Of a stretch of 54,382 nucleotides of DNA, positions 1 through 9,967 are shown in pieces; the stretch's first letter is position 1; every line of letters begins with the position of its first letter. The stretch lies in assembly GCA_002691625.1 (NCBI GenBank), contig NZIK01000099.1:9210-63591 (forward strand), given 5' to 3'. The stretch is from Alteromonadaceae bacterium. Its GTDB lineage: Bacteria > Pseudomonadota > Gammaproteobacteria > Enterobacterales > Alteromonadaceae. The notes beneath the pieces were generated by a model that saw only the letters and a program-made list of their open reading frames with translations, made no database searches and was not told the DNA's origin. The position numbers were made by a program, and so were the translations under genes.

Positions 1-59
1 GCATCGGCCTGTTCAGCCATGGCTGCGGCCCAATCGTCCATACCGTCTTCTTCACTCAT
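1..59 (-). CDS. fliN: FliN, flagellar motor switch protein (N-terminal fragment)
   Basis: Only the first 19 complete codons are inside the window; the gene runs off the left edge. The visible peptide begins MSEEDGMDDWAAAMAEQAD, an acidic N-terminus typical of gammaproteobacterial FliN, which forms the C-ring with FliM and FliG and helps dock the FliH-FliI export complex. It follows fliM by 34 bases on the same strand, the usual fliL-fliM-fliN order. The C-terminal SpoA domain that would prove identity lies outside the window, so the call rests on position and this short acidic start. Confidence 0.8.
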   Translation of the reverse strand, partial: MSEEDGMDDWAAAMAEQAD

Positions 60-93
60 GATCTCGCCTCTTATTTCTCAATCTGTCTTGCGA

Positions 94-1152
94 CTATAAA
101 TCTTCTTCCAGTACCTGCAGTTCGGCATCGTTATCGATGATCCGGCCACCGCGGGTAAGTAACTGTAACTCAGACTTCACGGAGGTAGGTCTGGGTATCT
201 TCTCGGCAATCTTCAGGGCCAGATTTTCCCTCGACCGCCCCAGCTTAGCCCGGAAGGTAGGTAAATCTTCAATCAACACTGTAATATGCTCGGGCATTTC
301 AATAGGGATAATATCGCCGGGCTTGAAGTTCATGACATCCCGTAATGACACCTCAAAATCCAGCATGTGCGTGCTAAGTTCCACATGCACGTCCATAATT
401 TCATCCCGCAGCGCTTTACTCCAGCGCAGATCCGTATCTTCCTTATCGCTCTGCACACCGGCATCGAGCAGTTCACGGATGGGTTCCAGCATCGAGTAAG
501 GCAGTGACACATGGAAGTCACCACCACCGCCGTCCAGCTCAATATGGAATGAACTGATCACCACTACTTCCGTGGGGCTGACAATATTAGCCATGGCCGG
601 GTTAACTTCGGAGTCGAGATATTCAAACGACACATCCATTACTGGCGCCCACGCTTCCTTGTAATCCTCGAAGATGATTTTCAGCAGCATCTGAATAATC
701 CGCCGCTCAGTGGGCGTAAACTCCCGCCCCTCAATTTTCGCGTGGTAACGGCCGTCACCACCAAAAAAGTTATCCACCAGAATAAATACCAGCCGCGCTT
801 CCATAGTGATCAGGCCGGTGCCCTTTAACGGTCTGAAACGCACCATATTCAGGCTGGTTGGTACAAACAGGGTATGAATGTACTCACCAAACTTAATCAT
901 CTGAATACCGTTAATCGACACTTCCGCACTGCGGCGCATCATATTGAACAGACTCACCCGTAAATGCCGGGCGAATCGCTCATTAACAATTTCCAGTGTT
1001 GGCATTCGGCCACGAACGATACGATCCTGTGATGAAAAGTCATACTCGAGCGCCGACGAGTCTCCCGGCTCATGGGCGACTTCTTCTTCCTCGACGTCGT
1101 CTACCCCGTGGAGCAGCGCATCAATTTCATCTTGTGATAATAAATCGCTCAC
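94..1152 (-). CDS. fliM: FliM, flagellar motor switch protein
   Basis: A 352-residue protein of normal FliM length. Residues 3-15 (DLLSQDEIDALLH) are the conserved N-terminal segment that binds phosphorylated CheY and switches rotation direction. The middle is the CheC-like domain that contacts FliG, and roughly the last 90 residues are the SpoA domain that pairs with FliN in the C-ring. It lies 12 bases after fliL and 34 bases before fliN, so it is co-transcribed from the fliK promoter. Nothing is missing. The protein acts on the cytoplasmic face of the basal body. The family assignment is secure. Confidence 0.97.
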   Translation of the reverse strand: MSDLLSQDEIDALLHGVDDVEEEEVAHEPGDSSALEYDFSSQDRIVRGRMPTLEIVNERFARHLRVSLFNMMRRSAEVSINGIQMIKFGEYIHTLFVPTSLNMVRFRPLKGTGLITMEARLVFILVDNFFGGDGRYHAKIEGREFTPTERRIIQMLLKIIFEDYKEAWAPVMDVSFEYLDSEVNPAMANIVSPTEVVVISSFHIELDGGGGDFHVSLPYSMLEPIRELLDAGVQSDKEDTDLRWSKALRDEIMDVHVELSTHMLDFEVSLRDVMNFKPGDIIPIEMPEHITVLIEDLPTFRAKLGRSRENLALKIAEKIPRPTSVKSELQLLTRGGRIIDNDAELQVLEEDL

Positions 1153-1164
1153 AGCGAACTCCTG

Positions 1165-1695
1165 CTATTGCATAACGAAGTCGGTAAACAGTACCCGTTC
1201 AACCACTTCACCACCGGCAATGTCCTTCAGTGCATTTTGCACCGCTTCCAGGGCATTGTCTCTTAACTCAATTTTACCCGGCTCTGTGACCAGGTCATCA
1301 GCGTTGCTGGCGCTGAAAGTTTGCAGCAAGGTACCTTCGATTAAAGGAATATGCGTTTTTGCCTTTTCCTCGTTATCGGTACCACGCACCATTAACTGAA
1401 CTTTAATCTGTACCAGTCTGTCACGGCCTGAACCCGGCACGTTAAATACAATCGGCCGCGGCATTGCTACATAGAGGGCAGTGCCAACACTGGCGTTAGC
1501 CTCTGGCATCGCTGCCGCCTGGCCACCACCTTCGGCCGCCAGCTCCTCTGCTGCTGTTGGTTCATCACCGCCGGCAAATAAGAAGAAGTACGCTGCACCA
1601 CCACCGCCAATCAGCACTACGGCGATAATGATGATCAGCATCAGCTTGCTTTTCTTACCACCGGTTTCTTCAATCTGTAACTCTTCTTCAGCCAT
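1165..1695 (-). CDS. fliL: FliL, flagellar basal body-associated membrane protein
   Basis: A 176-residue single-pass membrane protein: a short charged cytoplasmic start, one hydrophobic helix at about residues 18-40 ending in a glycine/alanine stretch, then a periplasmic domain. FliL surrounds the stator units and supports torque under load. The position directly before fliM fits. A low-complexity Ala/Glu/Gly stretch at about 45-65 links the membrane helix to the conserved C-terminal domain, which ends in FTDFVMQ, a typical FliL tail. It sits about 80 bases downstream of fliK and probably shares its transcript. Confidence 0.93.
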   Translation of the reverse strand: MAEEELQIEETGGKKSKLMLIIIIAVVLIGGGGAAYFFLFAGGDEPTAAEELAAEGGGQAAAMPEANASVGTALYVAMPRPIVFNVPGSGRDRLVQIKVQLMVRGTDNEEKAKTHIPLIEGTLLQTFSASNADDLVTEPGKIELRDNALEAVQNALKDIAGGEVVERVLFTDFVMQ

Positions 1696-1766
1696 TTTCC
1701 AACCACTCTCACATACACAAATTAGGCGTATTATGTCTGCTTACCAATAAATGGCAACGGCAAACG

Positions 1767-1787
1767 CTATGTTTTCATTAAACATAG
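1767..1787 (-). other. Hairpin over the fliK stop codon
   Basis: A perfect 8-bp inverted repeat (CTATGTTT / AAACATAG, 5-base loop) spans the end of fliK. It is AT-rich with no following T-run on the minus strand, so it is unlikely to stop transcription into fliL; it may protect mRNA or be chance. Confidence 0.3.
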
Positions 1788-3955
1788 TCGTCAATCAGGC
1801 CGTTTGCAGGTCGGACAACGTGAGTTTCCTGACTTTTTGTCTCTTCGTCAGCCGATTCACCAAAGCCACCACCCTGCCGATCGGCAAATTCTCCGTCGCC
1901 AGCCTCACCACTGTTTTGCTGACTAACAAAGGACTCGCCTAAATCCAGCCCCTGTTCTGAGAACATGTCACGTAACCGCGGCATAGCTTCGTTAAGTGCT
2001 TCTTTAGCCTGCTGGGATTGCACCACAAAACTTACTGATGCGCTGTCGCCCGACACGTTCAGGCGGATTTGCATGCTGCCCATTTCCGGTGGATCAAGAC
2101 GGATTTCAGCCATCGACTGACGACCATTTACCATCCAGCGGATCTTCTCAGCAATTTGTTGCTGGCCCTGAGTTTGCTGCACATTGACCGGCTTATCAAA
2201 AACGGATTGCTGTTGCATGGATTTAAGGGCATCACCGTGCTGCTGGCGGGTTTCATGAACCAGCACGTCCCGGGCTACAGTGATCAGCTCACCTAATTGT
2301 TGTTCCTGTCCCTGGCTCATGCCTGCCATCGAAGCAAGCTGGGTGAGTTGCTGAACATCCTGCATGACCGGTAACGCTATATTCTGCCCATTTTCCGGGG
2401 CGACATCCTGCACGGTTTGTTGCACCAGTGCTGCCAGGTCAATCCCCGGTTGATGGCCCTGCTTTAACTGCGTGCGCATTTCTTCAAGGCCGCTGGTTAA
2501 CTGGCTGCGCATCTGACTTAACTGGGTATCGGTGAGTGCCGGATTGGCTTTACTGGCACTATCGGTCATCACCTGCGCCAGTTCCTGTAACGTCTTATCG
2601 TTACTTTCGCTAAGCATCGATGTCAGCGCATCAGGTTCAGTGCCTTTAACGGGCACTTTGTCGGTATTTACGGTAGTCTCTGTTTTCGGTGCGTCTGCAT
2701 TATGCTGAGCCTGGCGCATAAGGCTTACCAGCAACGCGGCCTGATTGATTAGCGCTTCGTCTGTTGTCTCTGCCACGGCAATTGGTTCTTCGGCCAGCTG
2801 CACGTTAGCCGCTGCTATCTCAGGTAATAACGCCTGTTCACCTTCCTCGGCGGCTGGTTTGGTATCGTTGTTGGCGTTCTGACGCTCATTGGGTAATCCC
2901 TGCAACAAAGCCATGGCCAAAGCCAGCAGGTTTTCTTCTGACAATTGCGCCTCTTCAGCAACTTTATCCGCAGACTCCGCCGTCATGTTCTCAACAGCCA
3001 CTAGCAAGGCCGGGTCAGAGGTAAATTTGCTATTTCCCGTTCCTGCTTCTTCACTTTCTGCGCTGGCTTTGACCTGCTTCACCAATGCCAGCAAATCGGA
3101 GAGTACCTGTTCAGCACCTCGCATTTGTTGCAGTGGTGAAGCCTGAATATCCTCTGGCAGCTCACCTGGCAACAGGCTATTCAGCCAGTCCTGCAATTTG
3201 GTTAGCACGTCCCCCTTTATGGGCTGCCCCATATCGGTTGGCAACATACTGATAATATCTTCGTTACTAAGCGGTTCATTGATACTTGCTGGTTTGTCTG
3301 TGGCCGGGGTTAACTTATCCTGCAGGGCTCGTACGGCATCTACCAGAGCAAGATAATCCGGTTCGCCATCGGCCGTGTGGGTAGCATTGCCGCCCAGCAA
3401 CATGGCAATATCCGCAATATCCTCCTCGGCAGCGGCAATGTTGTCGATGCGCTCCTGAGTTGTCTGAGCGGCAGAAACCTGACGCTCGTTAGTCTCTATC
3501 TGCTCTTCAGCGCTGCTGGCCATTTTACCTGACGTCGCTTTGGGGTTGTTTGCTGAAGCATCAGCAAGTTTGTCTGTTGTTTCACTGGCTTGATCGTCAG
3601 TTGACTCACCGCTCTCTGTTTTTGCCGTACTGTTAGCCTCAGCGGTTTCTTTGTTGCTCTGCCGGGCTGATGACGAGGCCGCAATTTCTTCATTCTCAGA
3701 CGCTGACTTACTCTCTTCAGCGGCTTTGCTTTTTGCCTCGGCAGCTTGTTCGTCGCCACGCTGGCGATTAAGTAGCTCGGCAAAGCTATCTTTTGCCGGC
3801 GCACTTTTGCCTGACTTTGCCGCTACCGGCTGATCAGAGCTGACAGGTAATACAGACTCACTGGTTTGAGCCGGATCACGTTTGGCAGCACTTTCCGGCA
3901 ATGTCTCCGGGAAGGCGGCAATTTGTGATCGTTGCGTGGCAAGCTGTTGCATCAT
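1778..3955 (-). CDS. fliK: FliK, hook-length control protein
   Basis: A 725-residue protein, at the long end for FliK. The first ~580 residues are low-complexity, rich in Ala, Glu, Ser, Thr and Gln, as expected for the extended ruler region. The conserved Flg_hook domain is near the C-terminus (about 590-680): AEIRLDPPEMGSMQIRLNV followed by a helix with EALNEAMPRLRDMF. FliK is exported while the hook grows and then switches FlhB specificity from hook to filament substrates. It is the first gene after the sigma-54 site at 4031-4047 and leads fliL-fliM-fliN. The tail after the domain is acidic and Gly-rich. Confidence 0.93.
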   Translation of the reverse strand: MMQQLATQRSQIAAFPETLPESAAKRDPAQTSESVLPVSSDQPVAAKSGKSAPAKDSFAELLNRQRGDEQAAEAKSKAAEESKSASENEEIAASSSARQSNKETAEANSTAKTESGESTDDQASETTDKLADASANNPKATSGKMASSAEEQIETNERQVSAAQTTQERIDNIAAAEEDIADIAMLLGGNATHTADGEPDYLALVDAVRALQDKLTPATDKPASINEPLSNEDIISMLPTDMGQPIKGDVLTKLQDWLNSLLPGELPEDIQASPLQQMRGAEQVLSDLLALVKQVKASAESEEAGTGNSKFTSDPALLVAVENMTAESADKVAEEAQLSEENLLALAMALLQGLPNERQNANNDTKPAAEEGEQALLPEIAAANVQLAEEPIAVAETTDEALINQAALLVSLMRQAQHNADAPKTETTVNTDKVPVKGTEPDALTSMLSESNDKTLQELAQVMTDSASKANPALTDTQLSQMRSQLTSGLEEMRTQLKQGHQPGIDLAALVQQTVQDVAPENGQNIALPVMQDVQQLTQLASMAGMSQGQEQQLGELITVARDVLVHETRQQHGDALKSMQQQSVFDKPVNVQQTQGQQQIAEKIRWMVNGRQSMAEIRLDPPEMGSMQIRLNVSGDSASVSFVVQSQQAKEALNEAMPRLRDMFSEQGLDLGESFVSQQNSGEAGDGEFADRQGGGFGESADEETKSQETHVVRPANGLIDDYV

Positions 3956-4030
3956 AACCGAGTCCTCAATACCTAACTGCTTGAATTTGATGTGTTGTTA
4001 CATCAGTATTAGTCGCTTCAGTAAAGATTT

Positions 4031-4047
4031 TGCAAAGAGTGCGCCAC
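4031..4047 (-). promoter_or_regulatory. Sigma-54 promoter for fliKLMN
   Basis: On the minus strand the site reads TGGCGCA, four bases, TTGCA. The invariant GG and GC are ten bases apart as required, and five of seven -24 positions match TGGCACG. It lies about 75 bases before the fliK start, in the fliJ-fliK gap, so fliK onward can be expressed as a separate class III unit, presumably activated by FlrC. Confidence 0.75.
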
Positions 4048-4064
4048 TTTTATCAATAGCGGAT

Positions 4065-4529
4065 TCAGGAGATAGAACGGCGCAGCAGACGCTGGGTAGC
4101 CAGCTCATCCATCATTTGTTGTTCGAGACGATTGTCGATAATCTGCAGGCTCTGATCTTTCTTTTCGATGAGCTTTTCAACGGCCTGACGTCGGCGCTGC
4201 TGAGCTAGCCACTGAGTACGACGCTGGTCGGCCGCCATTTTACACTGGGCAATAACGTGCCCCTGCTGCTCACAGGCTTTATCCAGCTTGGCAACAAAAG
4301 ACAAACGCTGTTGATAGTGATGCGCTTTTACGCCACCACTGCCCTCCTGCTGGAGCTGCCGCACATAATCCATGCGGTACTGTTGCAGGCTGGTGAGTTT
4401 GGTACGCTGTTGCTGAAGATAATCCTGAGCCAGACGAAAGGCATTTAAGGCTTTGTTTTCTTTTTCCAGCTCCATGCGTAAAACGGTGGCGAGCTGCTCA
4501 ATAGAACGGGTAACATCGTTACGGGCCAT
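4065..4529 (-). CDS. fliJ: FliJ, flagellar export apparatus protein
   Basis: A 154-residue, almost wholly helical protein rich in Gln, Arg, Lys and Glu, as in FliJ, which forms an antiparallel coiled coil inside the FliI hexamer and couples it to the FlhA gate. Its position immediately after fliI (5 bases apart) and before fliK is the standard one. There is little conserved sequence in this family, so the call rests on size, coiled-coil composition and gene order. It is the last gene of the fliE-to-fliJ unit; a new sigma-54 promoter follows it. Confidence 0.88.
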   Translation of the reverse strand: MARNDVTRSIEQLATVLRMELEKENKALNAFRLAQDYLQQQRTKLTSLQQYRMDYVRQLQQEGSGGVKAHHYQQRLSFVAKLDKACEQQGHVIAQCKMAADQRRTQWLAQQRRRQAVEKLIEKKDQSLQIIDNRLEQQMMDELATQRLLRRSIS

Positions 4530-4534
4530 TGCTA

Positions 4535-5869
4535 TTAGCCTTTACCTAAGCCGCCGGCCAGCTTACTCATGGCTTCCAGGCTTTCGTCGTAAGCGGTCAC
4601 CTGTTTCATACCTTGTTGCAGTAACGCTTTGATGGCGGGTTCGGCATTAATGGCTAAATCAACCCGGGCATCGGTGCCACGTGTATAAGCCCCGAGAGTA
4701 ATCAGGTCGCGGTTTTGCTGATAGGTGGAATAAACCTGGCGAATACGACGAGCCTGAAACAGATGTTCTTCACTGACAACCTGCGGCATAACCCGACTGA
4801 TAGAGGCCTCAATGTCAATGGCCGGGTAATGGCCGCTTTCCGCCAGCGAGCGTGACAGTACAATATGACCGTCAAGAATTGCACGGGCGGAGTCGGCAAT
4901 AGGGTCCTGCAAATCGTCACCTTCTGTCAGGACAGTATAAAAAGCCGTGATCGAGCCCTGATTTTCGCTGCCATTACCGGCGCGCTCTACCAGAGCCGGC
5001 AAGCGGGCAAATACTGAGGGCGGGTAACCTTTGGTGGCCGGCGGCTCGCCTACCGCCAGGGCAATTTCACGCTGAGCCATGGCATAACGGGTTAACGAAT
5101 CGATAAGTAACAGGACATTCATGCCCTGATCGCGAAAATATTCGGCAATGGTAACGGCAGTTTCGCAGCCCTTTAACCGCATCAGTGGCGAGGTATCGGC
5201 AGGCGCCGCAACAACAACCGCGCGCTGACGCTCTTCTTCAGTAAGGATATCGTGGATAAATTCTTTTACCTCACGGCCCCGTTCCCCCACCAGACCAACT
5301 ACCACCACATCGGCTTTGGCACCGCGGGTCATCATCCCCAACAGCACACTTTTACCCACGCCACTACCGGCAAATAACCCCATACGCTGCCCTACCCCTA
5401 CGGTAGTGATGGCATTGATTGCACGCACGCCCACATCCATAGGTTCGGCGATAGTTCGCCGGGCCAGCGGATTAATTGGCGGTTTGGTGGTAGGCACCCG
5501 TTCAGTGGACTCAATGGGACCAAGCCCGTCAAGCGGCTGGCCATTGCCGTCTACTACTCTGCCAAGCATGCCTAACCCCACGGATAAACCGCTGTCCCGA
5601 TTAAGCGGTAACACCCGTGAGCCGGGCACAATCCCGCGCACCGCCTCGGTGGGCATTAAATAGGTAATGTGATCGCCAAAGCCAACCACTTCGGCTTCTA
5701 TTTCACCGTCGATGGTTTGCACCATACACTGGCTACCGACGGGTAATTGACAGCCTACCGCCTCAAGCGTCAGGCCAATGCCTCGAATAAGCTTACCGGC
5801 CGCGACAACCGGTGGTGATGGCACCTGCTTCTGAAGTTGTTGCAGGTGGGATACCAGACTAACTGTCAT
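4535..5869 (-). CDS. fliI: FliI, flagellum-specific export ATPase
   Basis: A 444-residue ATPase of the F1-beta/type III secretion family. The Walker A loop is AGSGVGKS at 167-174; the Walker B strand [12 protein letters not shown] and the [13 protein letters not shown] segment follow, both diagnostic of FliI. The N-terminal beta-barrel domain occupies about 20-95. The enzyme powers unfolding and delivery of export substrates, held in check by FliH and coupled by FliJ. Its start overlaps the end of fliH by 11 bases, suggesting translational coupling. Confidence 0.97.
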   Translation of the reverse strand: MTVSLVSHLQQLQKQVPSPPVVAAGKLIRGIGLTLEAVGCQLPVGSQCMVQTIDGEIEAEVVGFGDHITYLMPTEAVRGIVPGSRVLPLNRDSGLSVGLGMLGRVVDGNGQPLDGLGPIESTERVPTTKPPINPLARRTIAEPMDVGVRAINAITTVGVGQRMGLFAGSGVGKSVLLGMMTRGAKADVVVVGLVGERGREVKEFIHDILTEEERQRAVVVAAPADTSPLMRLKGCETAVTIAEYFRDQGMNVLLLIDSLTRYAMAQREIALAVGEPPATKGYPPSVFARLPALVERAGNGSENQGSITAFYTVLTEGDDLQDPIADSARAILDGHIVLSRSLAESGHYPAIDIEASISRVMPQVVSEEHLFQARRIRQVYSTYQQNRDLITLGAYTRGTDARVDLAINAEPAIKALLQQGMKQVTAYDESLEAMSKLAGGLGKG

Positions 5870-6641
5870 CAGATAAGCCCTGCTCTAACAGGAATTTATC
5901 GAGCACATTGCGACTGCGTCGTTCAATGGAAAGGTCTACAGCATTGTGCTGGGTAACAATATCGCAACCGCCGCGCTCCATGCCCGGAGTATCAATAAGT
6001 GTCCAGCCGCGTTCTTTGATGGTTTCTTCGCCAAAATGAGACTGCACCAGCTGGATATCTTCAGGATGAAGATGAATACTGTAGTGGTTTTCTTCCACCG
6101 GCAGCGCTTTAAGGCCTTCGCTGAGCGCCTGAAGAATAATGTCTTCGTTGGTTCTGACTTCCGTGCGGACTACCGAACGTGCCAGCGCGACGGCCAGTTT
6201 AACCACTTCTTTGCGAACCTGTTCATCTACCCTGGTTAACGGCTCATGAAGCTGCGTGACCAGCGATTCCCACAATTCGGTTTGCTGGCTGATTTGTGCC
6301 TGCCCCTGCTCAAGCCCCTGAGCCAGCCCGGCCTCGTGACCACTGGCCAGGCCTTCTTCATGGCCTTGCGCCTGGCCTTCGGTTTTACCTTCTTCAAAGC
6401 CGGTTTGTTTGCCTTCATTATAGCCTTCTTCATAAGCGGCCTGACGAATGGCTTCTATTTCCTCGGCAGTGGGCGGCTTAATTTCTTCCGGTTCTTCCGG
6501 TGGCTCATATTTCCAGTCGCTGCGGCGATTCAGCGCGTTAGTTTTGCTCTCTTGCGTTGACTCCGGCTGCTCAACATGTGGCAAATCCCAGCCTTTGGCG
6601 TCTTCGAGCTCTTCAACTGTGAATGATTTATAGGATTTCAT
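5859..6641 (-). CDS. fliH: FliH, negative regulator of the FliI ATPase
   Basis: A 260-residue protein with the FliH hallmark: a run of Glu/Gln-x-Gly-containing repeats at about residues 70-115 (for example [19 protein letters not shown]), forming a GxxxG-type helix dimer. The C-terminal ~140 residues match the V-type ATPase stator-like region ([16 protein letters not shown], then GGCDIVTQ and EQGLSDDS). FliH holds FliI in a soluble dimer and docks it at FliN. It lies between fliG (11 bases away) and fliI (overlap). Confidence 0.94.
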   Translation of the reverse strand: MKSYKSFTVEELEDAKGWDLPHVEQPESTQESKTNALNRRSDWKYEPPEEPEEIKPPTAEEIEAIRQAAYEEGYNEGKQTGFEEGKTEGQAQGHEEGLASGHEAGLAQGLEQGQAQISQQTELWESLVTQLHEPLTRVDEQVRKEVVKLAVALARSVVRTEVRTNEDIILQALSEGLKALPVEENHYSIHLHPEDIQLVQSHFGEETIKERGWTLIDTPGMERGGCDIVTQHNAVDLSIERRSRNVLDKFLLEQGLSDDS

Positions 6642-6652
6642 AGCTTATCCTG

Positions 6653-7693
6653 TTAGAGGAACTCTTCGCCGCCACCGCCGCCAAGCATAATTTCACCGGC
6701 ATCAGCCAGGCGTCGGGCCACCGACAGAATTTCTTTCTGTGCAGTTTCCACTTCGCTGATCCGCACCGGCCCCATGGCCTCAAGATCATCAGTGAGCATT
6801 TCTGCTGCACGTTTCGACATGTTGTTGGTGATCTTGTTCTTGAGTTCTTCGTCGGCGCCCTTAATGGCTTTAAGCAGCGAGTCCTGCTGCACCTCGCGCA
6901 GAATAGCCTGAATACCACGATCGTCCACATCCACCAGGTTGTCGAACACAAACATCAGATCCTGAATTTGCTGACTGAGTTCTTCGTCCTGCTCGCGAAT
7001 CGCATCCATCAGTTGGCCTTCAATACTGGTATCCAGGTAATTCATAATATCGGCAGCAGACTTCAGGCCGCCCATTTTGGCTGCCTGGGTACCGGCCTGA
7101 CCGGCAAACTGTTTCTCCATGATCTCATTAAGCTCCTGCAACGCAGCAGGTTGAACTTCTTCGAGGTTGGCTACCCGCATCAATAAATCCAGGCGAACTT
7201 TTTCGGGGAACTGCGACAAAATCTCGGCAGATTGCTCGGGCTCCAGATAAGACAACACGATGGTCTGGATCTGCGGGTGTTCGTTGCGAATAATACTCGC
7301 CACCTGCTTGGAATCCATCCACTTAAGGGAATCCAGGCCTTTAGCGCCGGAGCCCATCAGGATCTGATCAATCAGGTTGGCGGCTTTGTCTTCACCCAAC
7401 GCGGCAGTTAACGCCCGTTTCACAAAGTCCTGACTCTGGAAACCAATGGTTGAGTAGTTCTGAATTTCTTCGATAAAATGCTTATGTACAGAGGTAATTT
7501 TTGCCTGTGTCATATCATCGATACGGGCCATGGCCGCACCGAGTTTTTGTACCTGTTTTGGCTCCAGATGTTTAAGGATCTGGGCAGCATCTTCTTCCGA
7601 CAGGCTCAGTAGCAGGATCGCGGCTTTCTCAACGCCTTCGAGCTTACTTACGTCGTAAGTTTGTTCTTCTTGTGTGGCCAGTTCTTCTGCCAT
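6653..7693 (-). CDS. fliG: FliG, flagellar motor switch protein
   Basis: A 346-residue protein of typical FliG length. It has an N-terminal FliF-binding domain, the EHPQ motif at 138-141 in the FliM-binding middle domain, and a C-terminal domain with charged residues (FDNLVDVDDRGIQ) that meet the stator to generate torque. The Gly-rich tail GGGGGEEFL is seen in polar-flagellum FliG proteins. It is separated by 15 bases from fliF and 11 from fliH. Confidence 0.97.
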   Translation of the reverse strand: MAEELATQEEQTYDVSKLEGVEKAAILLLSLSEEDAAQILKHLEPKQVQKLGAAMARIDDMTQAKITSVHKHFIEEIQNYSTIGFQSQDFVKRALTAALGEDKAANLIDQILMGSGAKGLDSLKWMDSKQVASIIRNEHPQIQTIVLSYLEPEQSAEILSQFPEKVRLDLLMRVANLEEVQPAALQELNEIMEKQFAGQAGTQAAKMGGLKSAADIMNYLDTSIEGQLMDAIREQDEELSQQIQDLMFVFDNLVDVDDRGIQAILREVQQDSLLKAIKGADEELKNKITNNMSKRAAEMLTDDLEAMGPVRISEVETAQKEILSVARRLADAGEIMLGGGGGEEFL

Positions 7694-7708
7694 GTTACGA
7701 CCCCTTAA

Positions 7709-9397
7709 TTACTCATCCTGCAACAGCCAGCCCTTCACTACCTGGGCAGATAGTTCAGGTTCATTGGCCACCAGTGCACGCACCGCTTTTAACACATCTT
7801 CATCTTTATGCAGATCCGGTAACATTAACGAGCCATCCGGTGCAAAGCCAACCTGGCCGGCATCAAACTCGCTGGACAGCATGTTAATGGTATCATCACC
7901 CAGATCCAATCCTTCATCAGCGTCAAATTCATCACTAGCCTGACTATCCGCCGGATTGATCAGTTTTGACAGCATCGGTCTGATGACGGCAAAGATCAGC
8001 GTGATAACGACCAGTCCGCCCATTACCCACTTAAGTATAGGCATAAAGAAAGGTTGTTCCCAAAGTGGTAGCTCTTCCATATCACCGGCATCGATGCGAC
8101 TGAACGGCATGCTGACCACTTCGAGGCTGTCACCACGGGTAACGTCGAAGCCGATACCGCCCTGCAGTAAACGGCGAATGCTAAGTAACTCTTCCTGGCT
8201 GCGGGCTTCACTGGTCACAGTGCCATCTTCAGCCGTGCTTTGTTGATAGTCCACCGCCACTGACACACTCAGACGACGGATCACACCAGTTTGTTGCTTG
8301 GTATGGCTGATAGTGGTGTCGAGTTCATAGTTGCGGGTTGATTCTTTAGTGGTACGGCCGGGGACCGGCGCAACCTGACCATTTCCTACTGCGTTTTCAG
8401 GAATATTAGCATCCAGTGGCGGCTGATTACTGATCGCGCCGGGAATGCCGGCGGCAACCGAACCCACAGAGTTTTCCTCGACCACCATTTCACTGCGCAC
8501 TGCGGGTAAATCAGGATTATAACGGCGCTGGGTTTGCTCTACCGCGGTAAAGTCCATACTAACATCCACTTGCGCGGTGTAGTTACCAATGCCCAGCACG
8601 GGGATCAAAATAGCATCAATTTTTTCCTGATATTCGCTCTCACGCTGACGTTCGATTTCATATTCTTTTCGTGCCCTGGCACTGACTGAATTTTGCGAGC
8701 CGGAGTTCAGTAACCGGCCGTTACTGTCGGTGACGGTCACTCTCTCTGGTTCCATGCCCTGCACCGCCGAGGCCACGATATCGACTACCGCGTCAACTTC
8801 TTCACCGGTTATTGCCGAGCCCCGTTTTGCGGTTAATACTACCGTAGCGCTGGCTTTTTTCTCACGGCGGGCAAACACGTTTTCTTTCGGCAATGCCAGC
8901 AGTACGCGGGCCTTTTTGATGCTGGCCATGTCTTCAATCGTGGCAGCCACCTGCATTTCCCGAGCGTGTTTGAGGCGTTCCATTTCCACCCGCTGTGACA
9001 CGCCAAAGCCCATATCCTGCATGATAATGTCGCTGCCAGCCTGTTCGGCCTGCGCCAGACCTTCACGGCTCATACCCAGTTTAATTTTTTGGTATTCGTC
9101 GACCCGAACGTGAACGATATTACCTTCCAACTGATATTCAATCTGGTTGGCATCAAGATAATCGAGGGTTTCAATCAGCTCTTCGGTGTCCATTTTAGCC
9201 AGCGGACGGAAATCCGGTTCCTGGATAAACAACACCACAAAGATGGCGATAGCTACGCTGATTACCAACACAACGACCAGCGTCATCTGGCGCACCATAT
9301 CGGTACTGCCAATGGTGTCCATAAACCCGGATTTTTGCTCGTTATCGGAATCCGCCGCGTCAGAGACGGCCAGATTTGTTCCCGTTGCTTCAGCCAC
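7709..9397 (-). CDS. fliF: FliF, MS-ring protein
   Basis: A 562-residue protein with the two-helix FliF plan: transmembrane segment 1 at about 38-58 and segment 2 at about 455-473, framing a large periplasmic region with the YscJ-like ring-building domains (ARVLLALPKENVF is the conserved segment). The C-terminal ~85 residues are the acidic cytoplasmic tail that binds FliG, ending KGWLLQDE. FliF forms the MS ring on which switch and export gate are built. It follows fliE by 14 bases. Confidence 0.97.
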   Translation of the reverse strand: MAEATGTNLAVSDAADSDNEQKSGFMDTIGSTDMVRQMTLVVVLVISVAIAIFVVLFIQEPDFRPLAKMDTEELIETLDYLDANQIEYQLEGNIVHVRVDEYQKIKLGMSREGLAQAEQAGSDIIMQDMGFGVSQRVEMERLKHAREMQVAATIEDMASIKKARVLLALPKENVFARREKKASATVVLTAKRGSAITGEEVDAVVDIVASAVQGMEPERVTVTDSNGRLLNSGSQNSVSARARKEYEIERQRESEYQEKIDAILIPVLGIGNYTAQVDVSMDFTAVEQTQRRYNPDLPAVRSEMVVEENSVGSVAAGIPGAISNQPPLDANIPENAVGNGQVAPVPGRTTKESTRNYELDTTISHTKQQTGVIRRLSVSVAVDYQQSTAEDGTVTSEARSQEELLSIRRLLQGGIGFDVTRGDSLEVVSMPFSRIDAGDMEELPLWEQPFFMPILKWVMGGLVVITLIFAVIRPMLSKLINPADSQASDEFDADEGLDLGDDTINMLSSEFDAGQVGFAPDGSLMLPDLHKDEDVLKAVRALVANEPELSAQVVKGWLLQDE

Positions 9398-9411
9398 AGT
9401 CAGTCACTCCA

Positions 9412-9750
9412 CTACACCGGCATATTCATGATTTGCTTGTACGCTTCCAGCACTTTGTTGCGCACCTGTACGGTGGCTTCAAACGCAATGCCCGACTTCT
9501 CCTTGGCCAGCATTACTTCAGCCAGGCTGAGGGATTTGTCGCCCATTTCGAAACGCTGAGTCATTTCTTTGGATTCGAGTTGCATACTGTTTACCTTCTC
9601 AACAGCATTGCCCAGCATCGCGGCAAAATCGCTTTTCGAAGTATTTAACTCTGTACTGACTTCAAGATTTTGCTGTGGATTAACGTCCAGACGAGTCTGC
9701 GCGATCATAGCCTGCATTTCCTGATACAAACTGTTGGCTTTAACGTCCAT
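9412..9750 (-). CDS. fliE: FliE, MS-ring/rod junction protein
   Basis: A 112-residue protein with the conserved C-terminal FliE signature (FEMGDKSLSLAEVMLAKEKS, then FEATVQVRNKVLEAYKQIMNMPV). FliE is the first exported component and joins the MS ring to the rod. It is the first gene of the fliEFGHIJ unit and lies about 80 bases downstream of a sigma-54 site at 9828-9844. The length is normal. Confidence 0.96.
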   Translation of the reverse strand: MDVKANSLYQEMQAMIAQTRLDVNPQQNLEVSTELNTSKSDFAAMLGNAVEKVNSMQLESKEMTQRFEMGDKSLSLAEVMLAKEKSGIAFEATVQVRNKVLEAYKQIMNMPV

Positions 9751-9827
9751 AACGGCTCCTGATGTGTGTTGATTGCCAGTCCGGTGGTGCCGGATTTATG
9801 GCTTTAATTGTACTTACTGGGATCTAC

Positions 9828-9844
9828 AGCAAGGACCAGACCAA
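9828..9844 (-). promoter_or_regulatory. Sigma-54 promoter for fliEFGHIJ
   Basis: The minus strand reads TTGGTCTG, four bases, TTGCT, with the invariant GG and GC ten bases apart and a perfect -12 element. It lies 78 bases before the fliE start, in the gap after flrC. This matches the known class III, FlrC-activated promoters of Vibrio-type polar flagella. Confidence 0.75.
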
Positions 9845-9920
9845 CTTTTATTATTATTTAATATCAGAAGCTTACGTATTTATGCCAATTTTATGACGGC
9901 AATTGGAGGGTAGTAGCAAA

Positions 9921-9944
9921 CAGGGCGCTGAAATAAGCGCCCTG
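9921..9944 (-). terminator. Probable terminator of the flrBC unit
   Basis: A perfect 9-bp stem (CAGGGCGCT / AGCGCCCTG) with a 6-base loop, starting 24 bases after the flrC stop. The following T-run on the minus strand is weak (TTTG), so termination may be partial or Rho-assisted. Confidence 0.6.
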
Positions 9945-9967
9945 CAGGTAGGTGGGTAAATGTAGTA